Shown: positions 1 through 10,689 of the stretch, piece after piece
Layout: the number at the start of each line of letters is the position of its first letter
How positions within the stretch are numbered: the first letter of the stretch is position 1
Assembly: GCF_020541305.1 (NCBI RefSeq)
Contig: NZ_CP047396.1
Location: 496,001-560,000 of the forward strand
Direction: 5' to 3'
Origin: Candidatus Vallotiella adelgis
GTDB taxonomy: Bacteria; Pseudomonadota; Gammaproteobacteria; Burkholderiales; Burkholderiaceae
Length of the DNA stretch: 64,000 nucleotides
Position numbers and translations under genes: made by a program
Notes under the pieces: generated by a model
What the model was told of the DNA's origin: nothing
The model's input: the letters and a program-made list of their open reading frames with translations, nothing else
Databases searched by the model: none

Positions 1-1130
1 AAAAATACAGCGATCACCGGCAATTTACGCGTCCTAAATAGCGATGCTACTAAAAACCAGATAGTCCAAATGATAGTTCGCAATATAAAGCTGAGAAAAA
101 GCGTTTAATTTTATTTTTTAAAAATATTTATATAGTATTTTAAACTAATAAAGTCTTTTTATCATAAAGTAATATGATATATTACTCAAGTAAATAAGTT
201 ACCGTGTAGATGAGATATTACTATTCGATTAAGTATTTATAAAAATATTTACTGAAATCGGCAAAATACTAAACTCGATACAATGATATTGCTAAATTTA
301 TTTAGAAGTCGTATATTTTATATCATGTGATAATTTTTATCACAAAAAATAAAATTTTGTTACTTCATCATAAATTTTTTCGTTATATCTGTAATATTAA
401 AAAGGTATAGTTTATTACTATAAACAATATAAAATATTTAGATAAAAATAATATAAATATGATGTATTATTTCCTATCGTAAAAAATTATTTACTGAGCA
501 TTTATAATATAACAATCTAAATTGTATTTAGAGTACAAATTCTCATATAGAATTAATTCTATACAAAGCATTAATTCTATGTTATTTGTTATTTAAAAAC
601 ATTTTTATTTATACCAAACAATAATATTGTTTTAATAAATCAGTTTTATAATCTTTTTTTTACTCGATTTATCTAATTTTTTTGCCGAGTATATATTATA
701 TAATATATCAATTTATTTTTCATTTATTACACTTCTTAGAAGTGAGATTTTTTGAAAAATTTTTTTAATGTGCCACTTCGCCGCGCAAAAATAGTTCAGC
801 GGCACTTTAAACCAACCTAAAAGCGCTGGGCGCGCATCGTCGGGAAGTATAACCCATTATATTGTAATACAGACTCTGCTGGCTGCCTATGACTCATACC
901 ATGCTTAGTTATATAATTGACGTAGTTATAGAACTTTGCAGCAAATAGCTTTTCAGAATAAAAAAATTAGTAGTATAAGTGCTAATTATGCTAAAACTTA
1001 ATTCAAGTACTTATTCACAATAATTCTACGCTAGTGATCTTAGATCAGGTTAGTAACCCTAGATCGAAATTGGTAATACATATCGCGATAAATCTCATAT
1101 TGATAGTTTTTATCATCTCTACTTTACGCA
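1..1130. other. AT-rich spacer before tsaE
   Basis: Bases 1-108 form an open + frame of 35 codons ending in TAA, possibly the tail of a gene outside the window; I do not recognise it. From about 110 to 770 the sequence is extremely AT-rich (sampled lines are about 12-15% G+C), far below both the genes and the gene relics elsewhere in the window. It contains an AT-rich dyad at about 327-345 (TGTGATAA/TTATCACA). Around 770-850 base composition returns to normal. I see no gene, RNA or clear origin here. Confidence 0.6.
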
Positions 1131-1676
1131 ATGCTACTTTCTAAATGCTTACCTCATCTGTTGATAGAACGCACATTCGAGCTGCAAAATGAGCGCGCAG
1201 CCTATAAATTCGGTGCAACGTTGGCTAAGTCAATCCCGAAAGCAATGCGTGCCTCGCTTAGGCACAGCATGCAAGTGCATTTAGTCGGCAACCTTGGCGC
1301 GGGCAAGACGACGTTAGTACGGGCGCTCCTGCGCGCTCTCGGCTATAAACAGCGCGTGCGCAGCCCAACTTATACGCTTATCGAGCCTTATACAATAGAA
1401 AACGTCGATGGAAAACCACTATCAATCTACCATTTCGATCTATACCGCTTTGCAGATCCGAGGGAATGGGATGATGCTGGTTTTCGAGAGTACTTTGATA
1501 TCGGAGCGCTATGCCTGATCGAGTGGCCGCAGCGTGCTGGTAGCCTGCTGAATATGCCCGACCTGAAACTTAACCTCGTAGTCCAAGGAGAAGGGCGTAA
1601 TCTAACTGCGGGCGCTTATAGTGCAACTGGAAAAAAGTGCCTACTCGACGCTCATCAAACCGCTGAACTTAGTTAA
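1131..1676 (+). CDS. tsaE: tRNA threonylcarbamoyladenosine biosynthesis ATPase TsaE
   Basis: TsaE is the ATPase partner of TsaB/TsaD in making t6A37 on ANN-decoding tRNAs in the cytoplasm. The 181-residue product has the family P-loop GNLGAGKTT (about 53-61), the SPTYTL switch motif (about 78-83), HFDLYR (about 101-106) and the EW pair near 131. Length is slightly above the usual 150-170, so the true start could lie a few codons downstream; no clear ribosome site decides it. In Burkholderia tsaE is followed by an amidase gene, mutL and miaA; here only a mutL relic remains before miaA. The protein itself looks intact. Confidence 0.93.
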   Translation: MLLSKCLPHLLIERTFELQNERAAYKFGATLAKSIPKAMRASLRHSMQVHLVGNLGAGKTTLVRALLRALGYKQRVRSPTYTLIEPYTIENVDGKPLSIYHFDLYRFADPREWDDAGFREYFDIGALCLIEWPQRAGSLLNMPDLKLNLVVQGEGRNLTAGAYSATGKKCLLDAHQTAELS

Positions 1677-2080
1677 ATTCACGAACTGTCTATAGTAAAG
1701 AATTCTGACAGGAACTTTCGGGTAGACGCTTGAATATTGATAGCCTAGACTAAATACCAAAAGATTTGGTCACAAAAATTTGCCTAACGATCCGAGAATC
1801 TATGCGGTACGTATTAGCTAGTTCCAAGAACACGTGATTTAAGGTAATGCGTCACCCTCAGGGTGATCTGCGGTGTAAGTGATAAAAGCTCAACTTATAT
1901 TCCAGCTTGAACCAGGGGCGCATCCATCTAGATAGACACAGATATTCTAATCAGTGGTTATATGCAAGCTGCAGACACTTAGCAACATGCCCGACAGAAA
2001 TCAACCCTAGCGCGTTCTCCATTAATATGGAATACACCAGCGATGAACGGTACATCGTACTCGACGAATAGTATATTGCA
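1677..2080 (+). other. Gene-free stretch; amidase gene expected here, not recognised
   Basis: In Burkholderia an N-acetylmuramoyl-L-alanine amidase gene normally sits between tsaE and mutL. About 400 bases remain here and every frame is broken. I could not find the amidase metal-binding or catalytic motifs, so nothing is called. Confidence 0.4.
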
Positions 2081-3756
2081 CTACTCTAGCGAGAAGCGCA
2101 TAAGTACGTTCATCCTCACGTCGTGAGGTTGGTAGAATTAATGCATCTTACGTTAATGCAGTCGAATCTAAAAATCCTGTATCGAGCTTTCCTAGTGCGC
2201 ATCAAAGATTTTCGTCTAGCGATGGCTGGCAATCAAATAATGTACAATACTTCTTCCGATTTCTATTACTAGCAATAACACGCAATAGTAAGTATTTAGC
2301 AAAAGTAGCTTTATTGATCGGAACGTGTTAAATGCACCACGGATTAAAAGCAGGAAATTCGCCTATTAGAAAAGATTCTCTGACAAAATCTGACTTATAA
2401 AATATCATCGGTAACAGCATAACAGATACTATATAGTATTCTGCTAGAATCATCGCCTATCATTAAGAAATTGCACGAAGGAATCTAAAAAATATCCTTA
2501 AAACTTAAAAATATCGTAGATGACGATCATATCGACTGCGCAGGCCAGTTCAATATCACCGAACAGTAGCCGTATAAGTACGATAATCAGAGTATGCGAT
2601 CTGTATTTCAGCACCCCGCTTGCCGTATATTTCTAAGAGGAGCCAACCTTGGGCACTACCTGAGCTTTAAGCAGTATGCTGCGATACTATGTTCAGTATA
2701 GTACTGACGTTTATTGCTGTATGCTTAAAATTTATTCTAATAAATAATATTTAGTAGCCTGTGAAGCAGAACAGAGAGCGGTCTAAACTTACCAAAAAAA
2801 TTGGTGCTGCGTCGTCGGCGTTGTTCAAGCATAATGTTACAACAGACTAGCAAGGTATTCGCCAACTTTCCTCGTGGCAATCTTTCCATAATTCGTAGAT
2901 CTTAAAGCTAGGTATTATATATAGGATGCGCTAAGATATACTGGCGATTATTAAATCTTTAGCTGTCTGCACAGTATTTGTTATTTAGTCGGTACGATGG
3001 AGCTCTGTCTTCTTTTTTCGTATATACGAAGACAAATTTTTAGCATTTTTTCAGCGCTAGATGCTGACAGAAAACTAATTTTCATCGATAATGAAAATCG
3101 AAAATATACAACTCATCCCTTCCCCGACTATCGGAAGTCTACTCCACATTTCTTGATAACAGATGATAGCGACTCTCACGTAGCCACTTTTTTCTGGCAC
3201 CTTTCATGAGCAGGCAGTTTTATAAAATCTATGTACTAGCACACAATATATTAGGACTAGTGTCACCATATGCACGTCGTCTATATGGCTCTCATATAAA
3301 TAATTGAAGCATGCACTCGCTAAGCAGTGCATTTCGATATAATGATTTCTGATCTCAATCAGAATCAAGCTGATGTAGTCGGAATTGTTATTTCTTATGG
3401 GAAACGCGAGACACTCAATGCATTGAGTTGTGATATTGCTTCACGTTTTCCGACCACGCTAACTATTTAATCGGGTTACTAACTACCTCAAGATACCGAC
3501 CCAGTCTTTCTAGTATAGCTTTACAAGCTGTTCCTATTGACTTACATATGTGCAATGGCTCGCAAGCACTAACTCAGCACCAGAATAAGCTAGTTAGGCC
3601 GCTAACATACTATTATTCCGTCCGCAAAAATCGTGATTGAAGGTTAGAAAGATGAATGCTAAGCTGCTGTGGAAAATAGAAGTTATTAAACGTGGTAATC
3701 AATATACTCGGAGTCGCCTGACTTGGCGTCAGATGCACTTATTTATTTAGGGTCAG
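2080..3756 (+). pseudogene. mutL: Decayed mutL (mismatch repair ATPase)
   Basis: Both ends of mutL can still be read. Near 2120-2155 the bases match the codons of the MutL N-terminal motif PASVVKELVENALDA with small indels. At 3620-3756 the C-terminus is clear: VRKNRD, a stop, RLER, a frameshift, then MNAKLLWKIE and LTWRQM before a stop, against the usual VRANR...EMNALLRQME...RPTWRQM. The relic ends 10 bases before miaA, exactly where mutL lies in Burkholderia. The middle is too worn to align by eye. About 1.7 kb remains of a gene normally near 1.9-2.0 kb. The C-terminal match is strong, the N-terminal one suggestive. Confidence 0.78.
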
Positions 3757-3766
3757 CAGTCAAATC

Positions 3767-4732
3767 ATGGCGTCGGTCCCGATTATTGCATGTTTATTCG
3801 GGCCGACTGCGTCCGGTAAGAGCGCTGCCGCTCTTGAACTAGCGCGCGATACCCCAATCGAGATTGTTAGCATTGATTCGGCTCTTATTTACCGGCAAAT
3901 GGATATTGGGACTGCCAAACCCACCGCAGCGGATCGTGCCGCAGTACCTCACCATCTCATCGATATTCTTGACCCGATCCAGATTTATTCTGCTGACCAA
4001 TTTCGTACTGACACACTTCGCCTTTGCGCCCAAATTATGGGGCGAGGAAAACTACCATTATTGGTAGGCGGAACTATGTTGTATTATAAAATGTTAGTTG
4101 AATATATACACGAGTTACCTGGTGCCGATGTATCGATCCGAAGTGCGCTAGATCAAGATGCGGCGCTTAAGGGATGGCCCGCACTACACGCAAAATTAGG
4201 GAAAATCGATCCGATATCAGCGGCGCGGATCGCGCCTAACGATTCTCGGAGAATCCAGCGGGCGCTCGAAGTGTGGAAGCTAACTGGTCAGCCGCTGTCC
4301 GTTCTTCTACAACGACGGACAGCAGATCGCATAGTCGCTAGCCAGCAGAAGGCGATTTCACCCCGCTGTGCTGTCGTTTCGCTAGAACCCTCCGATCGGT
4401 TGGTACTACATGCACGTATTGCACAGCGCTTTGACGCCATGTTGGATGCTAACTTAATCGACGAAGTGCAGAAATTACGCGCACGCGGAGACCTACATCC
4501 TGGCTTACCGTCGATGCGCTGTATCGGATACCGACAAGCGTGGGCCTACCTAGACGGTGAGTATGCTTATACAACAATGCGCGAGCAAAGTATTTTCGCG
4601 ACTCGCCAACTTTGCAAGCGGCAACTAACGTGGTTACGTGCAATTCCAGAGCGGATTGTCGTCGACTGCATCAGTGCTCAAGCCGGCTCATACGTTATCG
4701 ATGCTGTGCGTAAAATATGGGCGAAAATATAG
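3767..4732 (+). CDS. miaA: tRNA dimethylallyltransferase MiaA
   Basis: MiaA transfers dimethylallyl from DMAPP to N6 of A37 in tRNAs reading UNN codons. The 321-residue product has the P-loop GPTASGKSA (12-20), the substrate motif DSALIYR (37-43), MDIGTAKP (45-52) and a C-terminal basic region with [13 protein letters not shown]. Length fits the family (300-325). It starts just after the mutL relic, preserving the mutL-miaA order of Burkholderia and many other proteobacteria. No strong Shine-Dalgarno precedes the ATG. Confidence 0.96.
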   Translation: MASVPIIACLFGPTASGKSAAALELARDTPIEIVSIDSALIYRQMDIGTAKPTAADRAAVPHHLIDILDPIQIYSADQFRTDTLRLCAQIMGRGKLPLLVGGTMLYYKMLVEYIHELPGADVSIRSALDQDAALKGWPALHAKLGKIDPISAARIAPNDSRRIQRALEVWKLTGQPLSVLLQRRTADRIVASQQKAISPRCAVVSLEPSDRLVLHARIAQRFDAMLDANLIDEVQKLRARGDLHPGLPSMRCIGYRQAWAYLDGEYAYTTMREQSIFATRQLCKRQLTWLRAIPERIVVDCISAQAGSYVIDAVRKIWAKI

Positions 4733-4834
4733 CATGCGCCGTAATTAGTGCGGTAGTTGTAGGCACCGTTGATTCGTGAGTCGATGCCTTCTATGAATAC
4801 CTCGACGGCGGCACTATACCTCTAATAGCAAGCG

Positions 4835-5896
4835 TTATACTATAATCGCCTGTGCTGAGCCGATGTTGCGCTGGTGTACTCTGCCAAGAGTCCATACTTC
4901 TTCGCCGGCCGTTGATAACACGTCGATAGCGATTTTCTCATGCTTAGCTGAGACAATAACTACCATCCCGATGCCACAATTAAAAACGCGATACATTTCC
5001 GCATCGGTTATGCCACCGAGCTTCTGCAACCAAGCAAATAGTGGCGGAAATGGCCATGCACGGTGGTCTAATTCTGCGCATAGTCGCTCGGGCAGCACCC
5101 GCGGTACGTTCCCAATAAGCCCCCCTCCAGTGATATGGGCGATACCCTTAATCGGGAGTTGTTGCATTAACTGCAGTATGGACTTCACGTAAATACGTGA
5201 AGGTGCCATTAGTGCATTAGCTAAGGAGCTACCAGCAAAATTAGCTTGCATATCTGGTTTCTCTTGCTCGATGATCTTTCGTACTAATGCGTAACCGTTC
5301 GAGTGGATACCGCTGGAAGCCAGGCCAAGTAAGATATCGCCAGCGCTGATCTTGCTGCCATCGATAATCTTACTTTTCTCAATTGCCCCGACCGCAAATC
5401 CAGCAAGATCGTATTCACCATCCGGATACATCCCTGGCATCTCAGCCGTCTCGCCTCCAATCAGCGCACAACCCGCTAACTTACATCCGGCAGCAATACC
5501 ATTGACTACGCGCGCTGCTATCTCGACGTTGAGCTTGCCACAGGCGAAATAGTCAAGAAAAAATAGTGGCTCAGCCCCTTGCACAAGAATGTCATTAACA
5601 CTCATGGCTACTAAATCCTGCCCGACCGTATCATGTCGATTGAAATGAAACGCAAGTTTGAGCTTCGTGCCTACACCATCGGTACTAGAGACCAACACTG
5701 GTTCGTGATATTTATTCGGCACCTCGAACAGTGCGCCGAAACCACCAATACCTGCTAGTACACCATCACGCATCGTCTTTTTCGCAAATGGTTTGATGCG
5801 TTCAATGAGCACGTCGGCCTCATCGATTTTGACGCCCGCATCACAATAGGAAAGGCTACGCGCTTGCGTGCGATGGATGGATTTTGGTTGATTCAT
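4835..5896 (-). CDS. purM: Phosphoribosylformylglycinamidine cyclo-ligase (AIR synthetase)
   Basis: PurM closes the imidazole ring (FGAM + ATP to AIR), the fifth step of purine synthesis. The chosen start gives 353 residues beginning [11 protein letters not shown], matching Burkholderia PurM; the frame stays open 21 codons further upstream, but that part is not conserved. Motifs include [10 protein letters not shown] (71-80) and [13 protein letters not shown] (91-103), followed by the conserved glycine-rich GGETAEMPG segment. purB lies elsewhere in the window, so purine synthesis is kept. In Burkholderia a permease gene separates purM from hda; only 100 bases remain there. Confidence 0.96.
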   Translation of the reverse strand: MNQPKSIHRTQARSLSYCDAGVKIDEADVLIERIKPFAKKTMRDGVLAGIGGFGALFEVPNKYHEPVLVSSTDGVGTKLKLAFHFNRHDTVGQDLVAMSVNDILVQGAEPLFFLDYFACGKLNVEIAARVVNGIAAGCKLAGCALIGGETAEMPGMYPDGEYDLAGFAVGAIEKSKIIDGSKISAGDILLGLASSGIHSNGYALVRKIIEQEKPDMQANFAGSSLANALMAPSRIYVKSILQLMQQLPIKGIAHITGGGLIGNVPRVLPERLCAELDHRAWPFPPLFAWLQKLGGITDAEMYRVFNCGIGMVVIVSAKHEKIAIDVLSTAGEEVWTLGRVHQRNIGSAQAIIV

Positions 5897-5996
5897 AGCA
5901 AAAACGCGGGAAGATCGGTAAAATCGCAATTTTACCCGATGCAAGTGTATTGTCTGCATATACTTATTAAACCATATTCTGGAATGCCTTCCATCC

Positions 5997-6707
5997 GTGC
6001 TAACTTCGTCTGTTTCCCATCGTCAACTTATACTTGATCTAGGCACGCCGCCAGCGAAGACATTTAAAAATTTCTTCGCTGGTGCCCATGGCGAATTAGT
6101 TACCCGTCTTGCCGGCCTGGATGCCGCCCTCTCGGCTGGGCAGACCACAGACTGCACATTTTACGTGTGGGGAGGTACTGGAAGTGGCCGAAGCCACTTG
6201 TTGGAGGCGCTGGTGGGTGGTACATCTAGCAGCCGAGTACGCTTTATTATACCGCCTAGCCCACTTTCGGCGTTCAGCTATGATCCAAATGTCGTGATCT
6301 ATGCAGTTGACGATGTTAACCAACTGGCCGATGCACAACAGATCGCACTGTTTAATCTGTTCAACGAAGTGCGTTCCAGTCGGGGCAGCGGGCTAGTAGT
6401 TACCGGCAACGCCGCGCCGCTCAATCTAGCAGTGCGCGAGGATGTACGTACACGCTTAGGCTGGGGACTAGTGTTCCATCTCAGCGCGTTGTCCGATAAG
6501 GACAAGGCTTTTGTGCTCCAGAATGCGGCACGTGAACGTGGCCTGACTTTTGTCGACGATGTGACAACATGGCTTCTCACGCACTACCGCCGAGACATGC
6601 CAAGCCTCATGAGCGTACTAGACAAGCTCGATCGCTTTGCTCTCGAGCACAAGCGAACAGTCACGCTACCGCTTCTGCGTACAATGCTAGCAGACAACTT
6701 CAAGTAA
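5997..6707 (+). CDS. hda: DnaA regulatory inactivator Hda
   Basis: Hda is a DnaA-like AAA+ protein that, with the DNA-loaded beta clamp, stimulates DnaA-ATP hydrolysis and prevents over-initiation. The 236-residue product starts with GTG, carries the N-terminal clamp-binding motif QLILDL (10-15) and a P-loop-like GGTGSGRSH (about 59-67) in which arginine replaces the usual lysine, as is common in Hda. It stands first in a tight + cluster: 11 bases separate it from the HAD phosphatase gene, which overlaps pcnB. Its retention implies that replication initiation still uses DnaA control. Confidence 0.92.
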   Translation: MLTSSVSHRQLILDLGTPPAKTFKNFFAGAHGELVTRLAGLDAALSAGQTTDCTFYVWGGTGSGRSHLLEALVGGTSSSRVRFIIPPSPLSAFSYDPNVVIYAVDDVNQLADAQQIALFNLFNEVRSSRGSGLVVTGNAAPLNLAVREDVRTRLGWGLVFHLSALSDKDKAFVLQNAARERGLTFVDDVTTWLLTHYRRDMPSLMSVLDKLDRFALEHKRTVTLPLLRTMLADNFK

Positions 6708-6718
6708 AATACTCCATA

Positions 6719-7414
6719 ATGCAAACTCCGCGCAATCTTGCTCTGTTCGACCTCGACCATACGTTAATTCCTACTGATAGCGACTACGAGTGGGGACGCT
6801 TTATGATTAAGCTCGGCATTGTTGATGCCGATAGCTTCTCGCGTGAGAACGACGGTTTTTATGCCGACTACCAAACAGGTAGTCTAGACATTTATGCGTA
6901 CCTACGAGCAATGCTCACCCCTCTATCTAAATACTCGAGGCACCAACTAAATGAATGGCACCAGCTATTCATGAATGAGGTTATCAACCCAAAAATTCTA
7001 CCTAGTGCTCTCGCGCTGGTTCGGGAGCACCAGAAAGCAAATGATTTATGCTGTATTGTAACAGCGACTAATGCATTTATTACTTCACCGATCGCGCAAG
7101 TATTTGGCATCGAGACACTGATTGCCTGTGAAGCTGAGACGATAGACGGGCACCCCGACAGCTCGTATACGGGCAACTTAATAGGAGTGCCAAGCTACCG
7201 CGAGGGAAAAATCTTGCGGGTGCAGGCATGGCTAGATTCGTGTGGATTAGCCTGGTCAGGCTTTACACACAGCTATTTCTATAGCGATTCGCACAATGAT
7301 ATCCCGCTGCTTGAAAGGGTTACCGATCCGGTGGCAACCAATCCGGATGAGAAGCTACGCAAGTATGCGCTGAGCCGTGGTTGGCGCATACTTGAACTGT
7401 TCCAATCAACGTGA
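6719..7414 (+). CDS. HAD-superfamily IB hydrolase (SerB/PSPase-like)
   Basis: This is a cytoplasmic phosphatase of the HAD-IB subfamily. The start at 6719 (MQTPRNLALF) gives 231 residues; the frame is open further upstream inside hda, but those codons are not part of the protein. HAD motif I is DLDHT (11-15), motif II lies in CIVTATNAF (about 113-121), the lysine motif is in YREGKIL (about 160), and motif III is SDSHNDIPLL (about 188-197). The hda-HAD-pcnB order is typical of Burkholderia. The substrate is unknown; phosphoserine or another small phosphate ester is possible. Confidence 0.88.
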   Translation: MQTPRNLALFDLDHTLIPTDSDYEWGRFMIKLGIVDADSFSRENDGFYADYQTGSLDIYAYLRAMLTPLSKYSRHQLNEWHQLFMNEVINPKILPSALALVREHQKANDLCCIVTATNAFITSPIAQVFGIETLIACEAETIDGHPDSSYTGNLIGVPSYREGKILRVQAWLDSCGLAWSGFTHSYFYSDSHNDIPLLERVTDPVATNPDEKLRKYALSRGWRILELFQST

Positions 7415-9099
7415 TTAAAACAATCATCCATAAGTTGTTCGGCTCGCGTGGCAGCGATGCTATTTCGTCATCTGATATAGCGCATAGCGCCGACGCAAAT
7501 CGGGGAATCAAAAATTCCAACGCGGATATCCCACTATCTGACGCGTGGACTACGCAGGAGACTAGAACACCGCTGAGCAAGAGACTACGTCAAAAATTAT
7601 ACCACAATACTTTAGCCGCTAGTAGTCATCCTAAAATACCGATCATCGTGCCGGCCAATATTCATTGTATTGATCCGGTGCTGATTTCGCGCAATGCAAT
7701 CTACGTCACCGAGAAGCTGCAAAAATCCGGTTTTCGCGCGTTTATCGTTGGTGGCGCAGTGCGCGACCTGCTTCTTAATATCGCGCCGAAAGATTTTGAT
7801 GTTGCCACAGACGCTACGCCGGATGAGATCGTTAAACTATTCCGCCACGCGCGGTTGATCGGCCGACGTTTTCAGATCGTCCATGTTCAGTTCCGACACG
7901 AGACTATCGAAGTATCAACATTTCGTGCGCTGGTAGATACAGCGCCGACAGGCACAAGGTCCCTAGACATCGAACCCGTAGTTGTACTACCGCACCACAA
8001 ACCCCAACGCAGCAGCTTAGACCGGTGCGTGCATGCGGTAGATGCTAGCGGGCGCGTACTACGCGATAATGTCTGGGGCAAACAACATGAAGACGCAGCG
8101 AGGCGCGACTTCACCGTTAATGCGATGTACTATGACCCAACCATGCAAACTGTGCTTGACTATCATGGCGGGATGGATGACATTCGTGCACATATTCTTC
8201 GAATGATCGGCGAACCCGCTCTCCGCTTTCGCGAAGATCCGGTTCGAATGCTGCGTGTTGTACGTTTCTCGACTAAACTCAACTTTACAATTGAAGCATC
8301 GACACAGGCGCCGCTCACTGAGCTTGCCGAACTGATTAACAACGTGCCAGCAGCTCGGCTGTTTGACGAAATGCTGAAGCTCCTGCTATCAGGAAACGCA
8401 CTCGGCTGCCTAAAACAATTGCGCGTTTTTGGCCTCCACAATAGGCTATTGCCACTGCCGGACGTAACGCTAGAGCAGCCAGGCGAAGAGCACTTTATTA
8501 CACCTGTACTAGCTAAAGCTGATGAGCGCGTGCGTTCGGGAAAACCGGTCTCACCTGGATTCTTATTTGCCTCTCTGCTATGGCGAGATATGCAACTACG
8601 CTGGCAGCAATATAAAGATGATGGCGAACGTTTGATCCCAGCTTTGCATCGGGCTATAGATGACGTACTGGACCAGCGGACTGAAAGGCTTGCCATTCAG
8701 AGACGATATACCGCTGAAATTCGAGAAATCTGGGGGCTCCAGCCTAGGCTAGAAAAACGCTCTGGCCGCAGCGCGTTCAAGCTGTTGGAGAGTCAGCGGT
8801 TTAGAGCGGGCTATGATTTTCTTTTACTGCGTTGCGATTCTGGCGAGTTAGACAGGTCAGTTGGTCAATGGTGGACGGATTTCATTGCTGGTGATGCGAG
8901 TGTGCGTCATGCCTTACTAACACAAAGCGACAATGAACGATCACCACGGAAACGCCGTCGCCGTGTCGATTCATGCAATAGCAACCATCCCGAAACAATT
9001 TCCTGTCAGCCATTATTATCATCTACCGATAGCCAACTACGTAGCAATAGCAGCTGTGATAGCTCCGGACTCAACATGCTGCAGGAGCCTACATCATGA
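7411..9099 (+). CDS. pcnB: Poly(A) polymerase I
   Basis: PcnB adds 3' poly(A) tails to RNAs and so marks them for decay. The GTG start overlaps the HAD stop by four bases (GTGA), indicating translational coupling. The 562-residue product has the nucleotidyltransferase motif GGAVRDLLL (114-122), the catalytic DFD pair (128-130), RRDFTVNAMYYD, and the head-domain signature EDPVRMLRVVRF. It ends in a basic patch, RKRRRR, as poly(A) polymerases do; CCA-adding enzymes lack this. A disordered 90-residue N-terminus precedes the core. In Burkholderia folK follows; here it is a relic. Confidence 0.94.
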   Translation: MIKTIIHKLFGSRGSDAISSSDIAHSADANRGIKNSNADIPLSDAWTTQETRTPLSKRLRQKLYHNTLAASSHPKIPIIVPANIHCIDPVLISRNAIYVTEKLQKSGFRAFIVGGAVRDLLLNIAPKDFDVATDATPDEIVKLFRHARLIGRRFQIVHVQFRHETIEVSTFRALVDTAPTGTRSLDIEPVVVLPHHKPQRSSLDRCVHAVDASGRVLRDNVWGKQHEDAARRDFTVNAMYYDPTMQTVLDYHGGMDDIRAHILRMIGEPALRFREDPVRMLRVVRFSTKLNFTIEASTQAPLTELAELINNVPAARLFDEMLKLLLSGNALGCLKQLRVFGLHNRLLPLPDVTLEQPGEEHFITPVLAKADERVRSGKPVSPGFLFASLLWRDMQLRWQQYKDDGERLIPALHRAIDDVLDQRTERLAIQRRYTAEIREIWGLQPRLEKRSGRSAFKLLESQRFRAGYDFLLLRCDSGELDRSVGQWWTDFIAGDASVRHALLTQSDNERSPRKRRRRVDSCNSNHPETISCQPLLSSTDSQLRSNSSCDSSGLNMLQEPTS

Positions 9100-9164
9100 T
9101 ATACCCTAGCTGGGTAACGTTCTCCAGACTTTCGGGATGCAGTAGTCTGCCTCACGCAGGAAGC

Positions 9165-9470
9165 TACTGTCCACCCCGCTTAAAATATCTAGCCTTTGCT
9201 ATATTGTAACGGTCCTACCGACATCGGTAGCGAGGACTTTTATAATTGCGCAGTAAAAATGGCAACTACACTTGCTGCGCGGCAGCTTATTACGCTATAT
9301 CGTAATATTGAGCATCACTTGGCCACGAGAGCTCGTACAAAATACACTTCGAGCTCCTAGATATTGATATTCTACTATACGGTATCCTGCAGTTCGATGA
9401 GCACAATCTAACGGTGCCGCTCCCGCCAGGTTAACCAAGCTAGCGGGAGGGTTAGCCTCTTCTAATGTGT
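9165..9470 (+). pseudogene. folK: Decayed folK (hydroxymethyl-dihydropterin pyrophosphokinase)
   Basis: From 9229 the frame reads SEDFYNCAVKM...IEHH, matching the FolK segment GPDFLNAV...IE, and ends in a broken arginine-rich stretch. After frameshifts, 9360-9425 reads DIDILLYG then FDEHNLTVPLP, the conserved magnesium-binding DLDLLLYG and the following LTVPHPR. A stop comes shortly after. Together they cover the C-terminal two thirds of the gene; the N-terminal GLGSNLG motif was not found. Position between pcnB and panB is the Burkholderia position of folK. Several frameshifts exclude a working enzyme. Confidence 0.88.
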
Positions 9471-9739
9471 GTTCTATCGCTAGCACTACTGCAATGATAG
9501 GTAGTAAGTTAGGGCCTCACCGACAAAACGCTGGTCGATAGACGTGATAAAATTTATATATAGCAGCACAGCATAGTATTAATCTTGGATGTTCTGCTAT
9601 AACAAGAGAAGTCGTTGCCCAGTATAACGCTGACTGAAACGCGTACGGCTCGCCTAGCCAATGAGTGGACTTTGTTCACCTTCAGATTAGTCTAGAAACG
9701 CTATGTCTTGGACTAAAAGTGTAAAATTCTATAAAAATG

Positions 9740-9840
9740 CATATCACCGATTCATAATTACGTGTATTGCACATTGCATGCAGCAAGTTTTTTTTACCAT
9801 TACGATGGTATGCTACCGTACAGATGCAAGGTATATCGCG
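9740..9840 (+). pseudogene. Relic of a deoxynucleoside kinase gene (dgk-like)
   Basis: Bases around 9789-9828 read [11 protein letters not shown], close to the EFFYHYDAAPLL segment near the C-terminus of proteobacterial deoxyadenosine/deoxyguanosine kinases. In Burkholderia such a gene lies between folK and panB. The upstream bases (9740-9788) roughly follow the helix before this segment with one or more frameshifts. The P-loop and most of the gene are not recognisable. This relic also explains why the frame ahead of panB is open for 56 extra codons. Confidence 0.6.
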
Positions 9841-9870
9841 CTATTACACCCCTTCAAAGATTATTTTGTC

Positions 9871-10689
9871 ATGAGCCATCTGCAGGACTGTATCCGTCGC
9901 GCTATTACTATTCCACGCCTTCAAAAGATGTATAAGGCCGGCGAGCCGATTGCGATGCTGACGTGTTATGACGCAATTTTTGCGGCATTGCTCGAGCGCG
10001 CAGGTATAGATGTGCTCCTTATCGGCGACTCGCTCGGCAACGTGCTACAGGGCCAGTCAACGACATTGCCTGTCAGGGTAGCCGATATCGTATATCATAC
10101 TATTAGCGTAGCGCGAGGAATTAATAACACCGCGCTAGTTATCTCAGATTTACCATTCGGTAGCTACGGTACACCACTAGATGCATATTCAAATGCTGTT
10201 CAGCTAATGCAGGCAGGTGCTCAAATGGTTAAGCTCGAGGGCGGCGCGTGGCTGGCTGAAACGATCCACTTCTTAGTCGAACGATCAGTGCCAGTCTGCG
10301 GGCATCTAGGACTCACGCCGCAGTCAGTGCACGCGTTTGGTGGTTTTAAGGTCCAGGGAAAAAATGATCTAGCGGCCGAACAGTTAAAAAAAGATGCTCA
10401 GTTGATCGAGAAAGCCGGCGCGCGGCTCTTGGTGCTTGAAGCAATCCCTGCTGCGCTTGGAGCGCAAGTTACTAGAATGCTAACCATTCCGACCATTGGC
10501 ATAGGCGCTGGAATCGACTGCTCAGGCCAGGTACTGGTGTTACATGATATGCTCGGTATATTTCCTGCTAATCCACCACGGTTTGTCAAAAACTTTATGG
10601 TCGGTCAACCCTCGATCGAGGCAGCTGTCCGTGCCTACGTACACGCTGTTAAGGAACGGATGTTCCCTTCCGCAGAGCATGTATTTTAA
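9871..10689 (+). CDS. panB: 3-methyl-2-oxobutanoate hydroxymethyltransferase
   Basis: PanB makes ketopantoate from 2-ketoisovalerate and methylene-THF, the first committed step of pantothenate/CoA synthesis. I place the start at 9871 ([10 protein letters not shown]), giving 272 residues. The frame is open back to 9703, but that part is relic sequence from the neighbouring gene and is not PanB-like. Metal and substrate residues are visible: GDSLGNV (52-58), SDLPFGSYG (92-100), KLEGG (121-125) and the catalytic-glutamate region around LVLEAIP. Its methylene-THF needs folate although folK next door is dead, so folate must come from elsewhere. Confidence 0.95.
   Translation: MSHLQDCIRRAITIPRLQKMYKAGEPIAMLTCYDAIFAALLERAGIDVLLIGDSLGNVLQGQSTTLPVRVADIVYHTISVARGINNTALVISDLPFGSYGTPLDAYSNAVQLMQAGAQMVKLEGGAWLAETIHFLVERSVPVCGHLGLTPQSVHAFGGFKVQGKNDLAAEQLKKDAQLIEKAGARLLVLEAIPAALGAQVTRMLTIPTIGIGAGIDCSGQVLVLHDMLGIFPANPPRFVKNFMVGQPSIEAAVRAYVHAVKERMFPSAEHVF

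Noticed and set aside
770-850. queG relic upstream of tsaE (minus strand)
   Set aside because: queG lies there in Burkholderia and a few residues (VGLKCR, IFARR) can be matched to LVPGTVRVISAR, but the similarity is too short and gapped to call.
1-1130. Replication origin
   Set aside because: The region is AT-rich and has one DnaA-box-like TTATTCACA (1011-1019), but there is no cluster of boxes and no dnaA, dnaN, gidA or parAB nearby.
3361-3480. A second MutL-like segment (RETLNALSCDIA)
   Set aside because: It resembles the MNALLRDIE motif, but the true MutL tail is clearly at 3620-3756, so this match is chance.
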